Shown: in pieces, positions 23,390 to 34,359 of the stretch | Layout: each line of letters opens with the position of its first letter | Position numbering within the stretch: position 1 is the first letter of the stretch | Source: Branchiostoma floridae | Taxonomy: Eukaryota > Chordata > Leptocardii > Amphioxiformes > Branchiostomatidae | Assembly (NCBI RefSeq): GCF_000003815.2 | Contig: NC_049984.1 | Coordinates: 14,989,048 to 15,053,047, forward strand | Direction of reading: 5' to 3' | Length of the DNA stretch: 64,000 bases | Program-made: the position numbers and the translations under genes | The notes under the pieces: model-generated | Seen by the model: the letters and a program-made list of their open reading frames with translations, nothing else | Told to the model about the DNA's origin: nothing | Databases searched by the model: none

Positions 23390-23590
23390 TTGAGCTGTCC
23401 TTGCAGTAGTCTTTTAAAGGCCATTTTCAGTCTCAAAGCCTTCATGCATTCAAGTCTGTCTCCAAAGAGTCAGCTTGAACTATGTAGAACATGTATCTTA
23501 CCTTTTATATCATATGGTTGTGAGATTTGGGGCAGAGCTAATTCAGAAGACAATTGCCCAGCAGAAATTACACGGAGGTGATTTTGTGGA
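23390..23590 (+). mobile_element. LINE reverse-transcriptase C-terminal fragment
   Basis: The plus-strand frame reads LSPKSQLELCRTCILPFISY directly followed by GCEIWG. The conserved i.p...YG.EiWG motif ends the reverse-transcriptase domain of several LINE clades. Only about 60 residues survive. Confidence 0.55.
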
Positions 23591-24237
23591 AAATCTTTTG
23601 GGTGTACATAGAGATACAAGGAACATGAGGTAGTAGAGCAGAGCTTGGGACATTGTTCCCAATTGACTTACATATATTTAATGTACAGTCAAGTTGTGGC
23701 TACACTTCAAACATTCGGACTTTTTAACACATCCCCTATTGTGAGTAGGCGTGTTATCACTCTGTCATCAAATTGAATATGAACTGATGAACAGCTGTAA
23801 GGAATTCAGGTTACAAGGCGTAAGGGAAATTTGAAACGATATCGGTTACTTTTTTCTATGGATGTCTGAATTCACAGTTAGACAATAAGTACATAATGTA
23901 CATTGTTAAAAATGTGGTTGAAAGATATATATATCCAGACATGTTTTCATTGACTGTCTACAAAAAAGTAAAGAAGGGATTCTCCAGGGAATATTATATA
24001 AAATTTTCTAGATAAATATGTGGTATGGTGGGCTTTGTGCAAATTTAGAAGTAGTGCCTACCCCCTTGCAATTGTGACAGGGTGGTGGAAATGGTACTTG
24101 TTTCTTGATGCTTTAAGCTTGAGGGTGACTTCTGGACAGTTTCATACAACTAAAATGCACATTTGTGGAGTTATGGTTTTGGAGCTGAGGGGTTGCCGCA
24201 CAAACCTGGACAATAGACTAAAACCACTGCGACAATT
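23591..24237. other. No recognised gene
   Basis: AT-rich sequence with a 79-codon frame of no recognisable family. Nothing else was seen. Confidence 0.35.
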
Positions 24238-25150
24238 TTACCTTTGCCAGAATGGCTAAGGTTAGGTTTTGGATGTGTTTGTGTGTCTGTGTGTGTGTTA
24301 ACAGCATAACTCGAGAAGCCTGGGATGGATCCTGATCGGTAGGTAGGTGGGTAGGGATCGGGAAACGGTCAAGTTTGATAATGGACCCCCTAGCGGCTTG
24401 CTAAGGTACTGCAGCAGAAACTCAACTTTGGACGAAATAACTCTACAACATGTTGACGGATCGTCATGATTTTTGGTATGTAGATAGAATGAGTGATGAC
24501 TTACATAATGAGATACTAATTATGCACATCAACAGCTCATTTGCATAATTAATTAGGAAAATTTATAAATCCACAGCATTCCATGATAGGACTTTCAAAC
24601 TTGTCACATATGTAGCTGGGAAGGAGAGAAATGGCTATAGATATCAATTATGCAAATGATGACCTCATTTGCATTATTAATGAGAAAATATGAACATGTT
24701 GACGGATCATCATGTTTTTTGGTATTTAGGTAGCGTAAGTGAAGACCTACATAATGAGATACCAATTATGCAAATCAACAGCTAATTTGCATAATCAATT
24801 AGGAAAAGTACAAAAACCCACTGCATTTCATTATAGTACTTTCATCAAAGTTGTCACATATGTAACTGAGAAAGAGGGAAGAGAGTAAGGGGTGTATTTT
24901 ATTAAAGACTGAAAGAGAATAAGTCAAGAATGGATCAAAGGATCATCATGATTTTTGGTATGCTGATAGCTTAAGTAATACTTGATACAATTTGATATCG
25001 ATTAATGGTAACTTGGGATCTAATTTGCATAATCAATGTTGAAATTTTATAAACCAACTCCAAGCATATGATTATAAAGAAAATGAAATGAGTAACGCAT
25101 TTGTCTACAGACATCATTCTACATAACAAACCTTGTTATTTGGCAAAGGT
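24238..25150. repeat. Octamer repeat, copy C
   Basis: Colinear with copy A, from ttacctttgccagaatggct through ccccctagcggcttgctaag and two to three units of about 245 bp (catgttgacggatc near 24,450 and 24,694) to the shared end ctacataacaaaccttgtta. Inverted pairs attatgcaaat...atttgcat occur at 24,522, 24,648 and 24,766. It ends about 260 bp before the cathepsin Z start codon. Confidence 0.75.
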
Positions 25151-25413
25151 ATGTGTTCGTGGAACTCTAGTTTTTCTTCTTCTTACTTTAAACACAAAGA
25201 GAAGATCAAACAGTCAATTTCCGGCAGATATTTTCAAACAAGCTTCATTGTAGCAGTAATTTATCAATATAAACAAAAGCACGTGGTGCCAAAGGTCACC
25301 CTGCCTATCTCCAGAGCGACTCTGATTGGGTAATGTCGTGCCACGCCCACTTTCCACGCGAGCTCGTGACTTCCGGGATTTCATCATCATGTGTCCGTCA
25401 CATGATCCACAAG

Positions 25414-28400
25414 ATGGCCGGACAGAAAGTCGCGTTGCTGTTCCTCTCCGTGTTCCTGGTCGCCAGCGAGGCGCTGAACCTCAACGATCAGCCCTGTCTG
25501 GTGCGGTCCAACAACAGGCATCTTCTGGGTGTCAAGTAAGTCCTAGTTTTACGTAGGAACGTCAATAGGGCGCTGTTTTAAACGCAGATATCCGAGTCCC
25601 GTTTTTTATACCCCCCTCCCAGCTCCCCCATCCCAACATTATGAAACAGTTCCTTTGTGTTTAGGTAAAACTGTTAACGTTATGCCAAGCTGCTTCCTTG
25701 TAACAAAATTGGGAAGAAAGCGATATATTTTCTCTACTCCTAGCTCATACACGTTATCCGAGTCTCATGTGTACTGTAAGATCGTTTATTTGGCCCTCAA
25801 AATATAACAACTGTTTTGAACACCTGGTGCTTACATCCCTGGTTACTGATGCTACATTAGTAAAGATCTTAAGAGTCACTATCTATAATGTTAGATTGTG
25901 GCAGTATAAGAATACCTAGTGGTTAAAGAGAGTTGATGTTATGCATGTGATAACCAAGTTCACTTAAATTTCATACCCATGGCATGTCACATGATGATGC
26001 ATGTCAGGGTGACTAAGCCTATTTTGCCACAAAAGGTAAGGGACAAAGGCAAGAGTAAATGCCTGAGGCCACTATCATCACGTAGTAAGCAAATCTTGTT
26101 TTAACCTTCCCCCTGCTGCCTGACCCCCAAACCAGTAAAAATTTGGAGATTGGTGCCAAATAGCTAACTTGGCAAGGTGAAGGTTAATCACTTACTAGCC
26201 CCTGCAGATTCAGTCTCTTGTTGAAGATTGCTTAGTCACTTTGACAGGAAGTACGATCATGTGAAATGCCATTGGTCTGGAAGGACTACATGTACTTTGT
26301 TGATATTGATGATTAATTTAAGTGTTTTCTGTTACAAAAATAATCAGTTGTGTCACCCCCCCCCCCCCCCCATGTTTACTCTGCAAGGGGTTACTTTGAG
26401 CAATTATCACATATCATGTGCTAACTATGCAAGGAGAGTGTGAAATTTCAATTCAAGTGTCTACTTTGCTAAAAAAAACGCAATAGGAAATTCATCCTGT
26501 TTCACCCCATTTGAAATTAACACTTCTGGTAAAAGGTGTCATAGCTTCACTGGGGAAGCAATTCCATGAAAAAGAGCAACATTTTTAGAATGACAACAAA
26601 AACAATCAATTGTTCTATGTGTATAGTGCTTCAATCAAGTCAAATTGTGCTCCCAACTCCAGAGTAAACGTATGTTAGCAGTGGAAGACTCTTTTAGAGA
26701 GTCCCTTTTTCTTGAATGAAAGTCTTTCTCAATTTTTCCATATTCTTTTCAAAGGTACCTTGCACAAACCAATTCACCATAATTTGCAATTTTGGTCTAC
26801 CAAAAGTAGTCAATATTGACAAGTTGTTATTTTTATGTTTTTGATTATCAATTTTAAATTTGAATTACGTGTATGTTGTATTCTTCCTCTTTTCAGATCA
26901 CTAAAATGTAGCTGGTCTGCATGTGCAAATCAAAAAACTCTTGGTGTACAAAGGTTATGTTTACTTTTTTTCTTGGTGTTGACATGAGACCATTGTTTCT
27001 GACAGGAACTATCCCCGACCATGGGAATACCTGAAGGTGTCGGACATGCCCAAACAGTGGGACTGGAGGAACATGAACGGGACTAACTACGTCAGCACCA
27101 CCCGTAACCAGCACATTCCTCAGTACTGTGGGTCCTGCTGGGCCATGGGGTCCACTAGTGCCATGGCAGGTCTGATATACATTGTTACCTTTGACGTACA
27201 GCCTGTCATTTGACCAACCCAGGGCAGCTGCCTCCGGGTCCTGTCTCTCTGTCCTGGGTAAAAACAAAAATGACGTGCTGCATCGCAGTGTGGCACTTCC
27301 GGGTGTCACACTGTGGCGTGCCACTAGGGCTATAGCCAGCTTTTTTTCGTCAGCCAATTCCCATTGTTGTGAAAACACTATTCCAGGAGTAATAGAGAGA
27401 CTGAATTGAGACCTTGAAAAACTGGTTTTTAATGAGATTTTCGTATGCGAAAGGGCACCGACACACATTGTCAGCAATCATAACAATAGTAAAACAAACA
27501 GTGTGTGGCTTTTTCGGTGTCCCCAAGCCGCCTTTAGCTTCCACCAAGGATTTTTGTCCTTCAAGGTTGACGGATTGGTTTTAAAATTTTTCCGTCAGAC
27601 GCAGCAAATTTCCGTCAATTGACGGAAAAACGGACGCTGGCTAGAGCCCTGCGCGCCACAGCACGTCATTTTCGTTTTAAAGCGGGCAAAAAATCTGTCC
27701 TAGGACACATTCCGTGCATTGGACGTCTAGGGACAAATCATTTTTTTGCCTTGTGTACATTGGCCCTTACTTGTTGGTATGGACAAAAATTTCACCCCAT
27801 CTGTCTCCAAAATCTTAACTTTCGTACATGATATTGATGAAAATGTGTTTTCATTTAGCTTGAAATGACAGATTTTACTAGGGAAATTAACAACACGGGC
27901 TACCGAAAAATGAAAGGGACCGAAAAAATTTGAAGGGAGAGACAGCTCTGAACATAACATATATTACCAGGCCTCTTCGATTACTTTCATGATTGCATTA
28001 CTGTAAATCCTAGTATGTCCACAGTTTTAATTTGGCAGTTTTGTAAAGTGCAACAATGTGTTTTATGTTTGTATGTATATTTCCCTGCCCTTCAAATATG
28101 TACTGGATGCATGTATTCTTAATCTTCCATATACTTCACAATACAGTATTAGTAAATCTTTTTTAAATCAGCCATTTTGTTCTCCATTTACATGTGCAGA
28201 TCGCATCAACATCCAGCGTAAGGGTGCCTGGCCATCGGCGTACCTGTCCGTACAGAACGTGCTGGACTGTGGGAATGCTGGGACATGTCACGGAGGCGAT
28301 GACCTTCCCGTGTGGGAGTATGCCCACAGGAACGGGATCCCTGACGAAACATGCAATAACTACCAGGCTAAGGACCAGGGTAAGGCAACTTGGTTATAGC

Positions 28401-31029
28401 AGTTATTAAAAAGTTTATACTATTTTCCAACAAAAGGATGGGATTTGCCAAAGTTTTGCTGGTCTTCTTGTCTTCTCCACGATAACTAAGTACCCGACTG
28501 CTCAGAACACCAATCATGCCATCCATTATCCAGAGGAAGAATAGAGAACTGTTAAAAAAATTGTCGAGTCCATTCCTTGTGTTTTCACATAGTATAACCC
28601 TTTCCATAATGTTGTAACTGTCAACACAGATGTATACAGTAGTATGATCAGTTATAGTAGTAACAGATCTGGAGAAGAAAATTATGTCAGGTTTAGCTAT
28701 GATTTTCCATTACACTGGTAACTTCATAGCTAATTTGACATTTTCTAAAATTTCTAAAAGCAAATTATTTCTACCATGTATTCTCCAGTGCATGCAACTG
28801 CCTTACCCTGTTTTGTGTTTTTTACAGAGTGTAACAAGTTTGACGCATGCGGGACCTGCACCACTTTTGGAGAGTGTGCCTCCATCCAGAACTACACCGT
28901 GTGGAAGGTGGGCGACTACGGGTCGGTGAAGGGCAGGGAGAAGATCATGGCAGAGGTGTACAAGAATGGACCAATCAGGTGGGTTTTCTTCATGTATCAC
29001 AAGGTTTTGTCTGATATCAACTTGAAGGCATTAACGGTTTGATTCCTGGTATTCGTGTCTAAACATTTTATGTCCTTGACTTTCCTCACTGCAAATGCTA
29101 GTAGGTGTAAATGTACCTGACTTTGGTTGGGGAGGTCAAACCAAATAGAGGTTAGTTTAGGAAATTTGTGTAAAGTGCCTTTCCCAACTGAACAATATTA
29201 TCAATCAATATTATCATTATATTGTCCAGTAGGGTTGAAACCCTGGACCTCTTGATTCTGCTGAGTCCAGAAGTCCACTAGGCTAGCAATGCCATTGGGC
29301 TATTCTACATGTATGTACAATGAATTTTACTTTCAATTGACAGCTCAAGATATTGTATGTAAACTGAACAAAAATGCTGTTACGTGCACAAAGAAGTATT
29401 TCAAGCCTTAATTGAGCCTTTTCAAAAACCAGAGCAATTGAGAATAAAGAAATTGTAAAATGATACGATAAAATGTTGGGTCACTAACAATTGGCTTTGC
29501 TTACAGTTGTGGCATTATGGTGACAGATGGTTTCGAGAAATACACAGGCGGAGTGTTTTCTGAGCACCATATCTTCTCTGCGGTGAGTGTGGAGTAAAAT
29601 GTTTTCTTGTTCTAACCAGTTTATCATCTTGTCTCATTGTCCACAGCTGTGGCATCATGGCCACCAGTGGGCTTGAGAAATACACAGGAGGGGTTTACTC
29701 CGAGTTTCATGCAATGTCCCGCGTGAGTACGACTCAGAAAAACTCAATGCAACGCAATGAAAACCAAATCAAAAAATTTTGAATCATTGATTTCTGAAAT
29801 CAATCATAACAAAGTCCTCTCTTGGATGGTCAGCTCTTCAAATTAAGTTGACCATCAAATCAGCAAAATCTTGACCATGAAGACTGAAGTTACGTGATTC
29901 TCAGTCATATGTCTAAGATATTCAAATCCCAATAAGCCCTTAGAATGACAGTTTACAAAACGTCTTAATCCACAAATGTAAATCATTAGAAAAACATCAG
30001 CCAATCCTTTTTGCCATTTCTTGCATCTTTAATTGTAGTTGATTAACTCTGTTTTAGGAAGATGTCAATTGTCATGGCTAAAAATGCTACCTTTACATGT
30101 AAGTTGGTGTGGGTAGAATTGGAGCTGTGCATTTTATTTCTGATGTTTACCTGCACATATATACTTGGTATCAGTTCCTATACACAGTTCAGTTATATTC
30201 TAAATCCTGAAGTATCATTACAACAGATTTAGATTAAAGATGGTGCTGGCAGCAAAATTAAAACGTTTACAATTAAAAGGAGACCTCCTCCCTGAACTTG
30301 GCTAGGTCTGGCATATTCTTTGCTTTTGCTGAATGTGTAGTTACTCTTCAATCCCCCAGGAGAACCATGTTCTGTCCATTGCCGGCTGGGGTGTAGATGA
30401 TGATGGAACCGAGTACTGGATCGGCAGGAACTCCTGGGGAACTCCATGGGTAAGACTGACACATTGCACTACTATCAAAGCTCACTGAAGCTGTGGTATC
30501 CACTTTATTACAAAGTGGTGTCGCTGCATCCTTAATTGGATTTGCGGTACCCTTTACTTCATAATGAAAGTGACATTTGAATTTTGGGCAAGTAAAAAAA
30601 GTGGTTTGAGCAAGGAGGTTAAAGAAATTATTTGCCCAAACCAAGGAGGTTAAAAAAAAGTGAATTTCAGAAAACTTGTCCAACCCTGCACAAAGCATAA
30701 AAAAGATTTGTTTGTTGTCGATGGAATCCATTCAGCATTATTTCGAATCACTTAGCCAAGGCGACAAAAACAGTGTGCCGTCGCTTCAGGTAGGTACCCG
30801 CTTAATCTAGACAGACAAAACATGCTTTTTTGTTAATCTGCTGCATATTGTGAGTGATTTTCGTGTGTATTGAGCAGTGTGTTCTTGTCTTGGTTTCCTT
30901 CAGGGTGAGAGCGGCTGGTTCAAGATCGTCACCAGTCTGTACAAGAATGGAGAAGGTGACAAGTACAACCTGGGCATTGAGGAAAACTGTGCCTATGGCG
31001 ACATCGTAGGAATGACTACTGTATCTTAG
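25414..31029 (+). CDS. CTSZ: Cathepsin Z (cathepsin X), papain-family lysosomal carboxypeptidase
   Basis: Seven coding exons can be joined with GT-AG sites: 25,414-25,535; 27,006-27,169; 28,200-28,379; 28,828-28,978; 29,507-29,582 or 29,647-29,722; 30,360-30,449; 30,904-31,029. They give 302 residues, close to the usual 303. Start AAGATGG is followed by a signal peptide (residues 1-20). The propeptide is short, with a Cys at 28, as in cathepsin Z, but lacks the RGD of the human form. The diagnostic mini-loop [12 protein letters not shown] places the catalytic Cys at 85. The catalytic His is H234 in ENHVLS and the Asn is N255 in RNSWG. The family removes single C-terminal residues in lysosomes or outside the cell. 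An upstream in-frame ATG at 25,333 would add 27 residues ahead of the signal peptide and is less likely. Exon 5 is duplicated (see findings). Confidence 0.95.
27325..27651. mobile_element. hAT-type MITE in CTSZ intron 2
   Basis: A 327-bp element whose ends are inverted (tagggctatagccagc and gctggctagagccctg), flanked by a near-perfect 8-bp duplication (cgtgccac / cgcgccac). Internally it carries the palindrome tttccgtcaattgacggaaa. The copy at 47,978-48,317 is the same family in the opposite orientation. Eight-base target duplications and CAGGG-type ends are typical of hAT elements. It sits inside an older inverted repeat whose arms (aaatgacgtgctg / cagcacgtcattt) lie at 27,259-27,280 and 27,659-27,679. 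Confidence 0.85.
29507..29722 (+). other. CTSZ: Duplicated exon pair 5a/5b of cathepsin Z
   Basis: Exon 5a (29,507-29,582) and exon 5b (29,647-29,722) are both exactly 76 nt, enter in phase 2, leave in phase 0, and are separated by a 64-nt intron. They encode related 25-residue versions, [20 protein letters not shown]... and [20 protein letters not shown].... Both have AG acceptors (ttacag, ccacag) and gtgagt donors. Using both would shift the frame. 5b looks closer to the family consensus (GIMAT, YTGG.Y). Confidence 0.85.
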
Positions 31030-31039
31030 ATAGAATATT

Positions 31040-31400
31040 CCTCTAAGACAAGACATGTCTTGCAAATTTAGGACCACTTCAAGCAATGTTGTCACATATT
31101 ATTGAATGATCCATTTTTAGTACCAATTAGTAATACTTATTGATGAAACTCAACATTCAAAGCAACCACTCTTAACTGAGATATTTACTGTGTGATACAG
31201 GTGAATATAATGGTGATATGTCTTGCACATTTAGGACCAATACAAGCAGTTTTATCACATATTATTGAATGATATTTTAGGACCATTTTTAACGTTTTGT
31301 TGAAATTTAATCTTAAAACAACAGCTTCACTCGTTAGTCTGAAGATTCGTACTGTGTGATATAGGTGAATATAATGGTGGCAAGATCTTATGACTTGTTG
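31040..31400 (+). repeat. Direct duplication in the CTSZ 3' UTR
   Basis: Two successive segments of about 170 bp share atgtcttgcaaatttaggac (second copy with cacattt), tcacatattattgaatgat and gtgaatataatggtg. Spacing is about 165-170 bp. It lies wholly after the stop codon. Confidence 0.75.
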
Positions 31401-31848
31401 AAGAAAAGCGAATGCTGCTCGAATTTTATTATGACCCGTGTATCAGATTTTGTGATAAGACAAGAAATTGGTAGATTGCTGTGCAATTGTACCACTGTTA
31501 ATTGAAGTCTACCATGAATATATGTTGAATGAAATGTTTGAATGCAGGCTACCATGGTTTTAGAACATTTTAAAAATTCCAGTTAGTGAACTTTACACCA
31601 ATATAGGAAATTGAAAAACACATAATGACACAACAGTAATAAAACCAGCAATCCATATTACTTGATGATTTTAGATTCGTTGACAAATACTATCATCTGT
31701 TGATTATGATCTTGATTACATTGAAGAATGCAAACCTCATTGTGGTGTAAGAGTCCATTCTTGGCTTATGTGCATGTCTTTGAAAATAATTCTCTCAAAT
31801 GCCATGTGTGTTGTGTTTCATACACATTGCCTTCATTGGTTTACACAT

Positions 31849-31854
31849 AATAAA
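31849..31854 (+). terminator. Probable CTSZ polyadenylation signal
   Basis: AATAAA about 820 bp after the stop codon, followed by a T-rich stretch. No better placed signal was seen. Confidence 0.45.
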
Positions 31855-32266
31855 TGTCATTTATAAGTGTTAGGTATCAAACATCCAGAAAACATTCAAA
31901 CAGTATGCCCAATGAAAATATACTTTATGCCGTGACATCTTGTACATGATGCTAGTTCACATATATCCGTGGGGTAACTTATATCCGTTGTTTATAAAAA
32001 CTGTATGTAGGGATGTCAATTCGATGAACGGCAGTTTCAAATTGCAATATTTTAGAAATATTTTCAAAATATTGCAGTTTAAAAACATGTTCTATCAACT
32101 TTTAAGTTTTAAAAACAATGCGTATAGGTTACGATTTGGTTGAATGTAAACCAGCATTAGATGACAAATATTTTTCAGGGACAATTTTATAGGCACAGTC
32201 CCATTTCTGCTAAACACACCTCTACCATTGTAGAAGAAAAAGTCTGATACAGCATTAGGATAAAAA

Positions 32267-34059
32267 TCAGAGTTCACAGGCATCATTCTGTTGGAACATG
32301 GGAAACACGTTGACAAATAAAAAGATAACGATGGCGCCGACACAGGAGCCCGCCTGCATGACTGCTCCACACCACAGCAGCGCCCTCTGTCCTTCCTGAC
32401 GGAAAATGGACCCGATGGTCACCTTCACGTAGGTGAAAAGCCCAACCACCAAGATCCATGCAAGAATCTGGAAGGAAAACAGTAAAAGTACAGTAACGTG
32501 CCTTTTACAGATAACACCTATATTTGCAGTGTTAAAAAAAGAAACTTAAAGTAGTGTTCTGTGCAAAAAAAAGAAACTTAAAAGTACTTTTTGACCTGCA
32601 GCAACTTTGGTACTTGGATCTCCCAGTAGGAAAGCTGTGCTCTTGTCCCTTTATTGCATCTTCTTCAAAACATGAATAAAAGCTTCCCAAACAATCAACA
32701 CAGACAGAAGACTTACAAAAACAAATTCACTCATCACTGTTTCTAGTCTAAAGACCAAAATATATTTCTCCTGGCTACCATCTCAATCGAATACTTCTCC
32801 TGTCTCAGATATAAAGTCAAACTCACCACCAAGAAGACTCCTCCATCCGTCCCCAGTAGTACAGGGGTGGGGCTCATCGCCGCAAGAGCCAGGATGTACG
32901 CTCCCACCGCCGTTCCCGCCAGCGACAACACCCCCACCAGCAAGAAGGACGTGGTGGGGAGGAAGAAGGAGATGAAACAGGCCAGCGGGTTGGCCATGTT
33001 ACCCAGGGTGACGGCCAGATGGTAGGCGGTGTTTCCGTACGGGAGACAGGAGTAGGACTGGATGGAGGGGAGGACGCCGTTACTGAGGGCGTTGACCCAA
33101 GCCTGGACACACAGCAGGTAGATGTACCCTCCTCGTGACAGCCCTCTCTTCTTGGTTATCAGACAATCCTCACGGTGATCATCAGCAACCGAGCTGTGGC
33201 CTTTGACGTTCTTTCCATCGCTGACAACATCACTCTCATTGGTGGTAGAGGCTTCGACTGAACCGTTTGGTTCACGAGGCTCCATCTCTAAACCAAGATT
33301 GGAGAAGCCGTCATTTTGAGAGTCTGTTGCGTTGACAGCACCAACGTGCTCCTTCTTAGCCAATGGGAGATGGTTGAGCAAGACGAAAGCGATGCCACAA
33401 ATCAACATCATGGCGAAGAGGAACCAGAAGAAGTTCTCGGTTGGAAAGTTGGGGTCTTTTGTGATGTACACGTTGGTGTACTTTGTGATGTTCTTCACGG
33501 TTCCATTGACGACTGTGGAGTTGATGATGATTGACACGTTGTGACAGTCAGGGTTACCACCAACTCCCTGCCCTAAGGCGACCAGGCTTGGAATGAAGCC
33601 ACTCATCCCTTCGCCAATGAAGTAGGGGTTGAGATAAGGGACGGTGAACACCGCCATGAAAGGCATAAATGTGACCGAAGATGTGCAATCTACGACGGCC
33701 AGGAAGAACGTGAGGACGAGCAACGCGACACTTCGATTGGCACCTGCCACAAAACTTGTGTACTTCCAGAAAAATGGCAGCAACGCGCATGACACTGTTC
33801 CAATGGAGACTATCGTATAGATCACTGCTTTTACACTGACTCTCCCAGGTGCAAACACACTTGTTAGGGTGAACGTGATTGGTCCGATGTTAGCCAATTG
33901 GATGATGACTGACAGGTAGGAGGGCAGACTCCATGACTCCGGAGCCTGCTGGACAATGATTGGCAGCTCCACCCACAGACCGTTGATGGCGATCCAGGAC
34001 CCGGAGCCAAAGAGAATGACGAGGAAGTAGACAAGAGGGTTTAGTGGTAGTTTCTTCAT
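32267..34059 (-). CDS. Riboflavin transporter, SLC52A family (tandem copy 1)
   Basis: Two coding exons on the minus strand, 34,059-32,827 and 32,467-32,267, are joined at a phase-0 gtgagt donor and ttccag acceptor. They give 476-477 residues, close to the 445-469 of vertebrate RFVTs. The family motif GSWIAINGLWVELPIIV lies in the first membrane segment. About eleven hydrophobic segments are visible, with a long hydrophilic loop between segments 6 and 7 (around residues 240-310). Four N-glycosylation sites (NVS, NST, NGT, NIT) cluster just before residue 200 in a predicted external loop. The protein should carry riboflavin across the plasma membrane. A possible 5' UTR acceptor (ctatcttcag) lies near 34,107 and a donor near 34,358. 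The 3' half and last exon are almost identical to the neighbouring copy. Confidence 0.92.
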
Positions 34060-34359
34060 TGTGAATGTGTGTGCAGTACCAACCGATGGTGCCTTGAGAC
34101 TAGTCTACTGAAGATAGACGGAACTGGAGGAAACTTGCAGTCGCCTGCTCTGCAGCCGACCGAGGATGATGATGACTGAAGAGTCACTTTGGTCTGGTCA
34201 TTGAGATCAGTATCCGTTTCTTGTTAAGCAAGGCGAATACATCTCAAGTCTAGACTGTGCTTGTCTTTCAGGAATTCCTGCATGAACATACATTGAACAT
34301 ATAAGGAAATATTTTGATTAAATTAGATTTTAACGAAAAAAGTGAAATTCAAAACTTAC

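Noticed and set aside
26893-27477. 194-codon minus-strand frame over cathepsin Z exon 2
   Set aside because: It is antisense to a well-supported exon and runs into the MITE; no homology is seen.
32874-33110. Pro/Ser-rich frames overlapping both transporter genes (also 39,695-39,931 and 40,604-40,972)
   Set aside because: They are alternate-frame shadows of the SLC52A coding exons; identity between the pair merely reflects the duplicated coding sequence.
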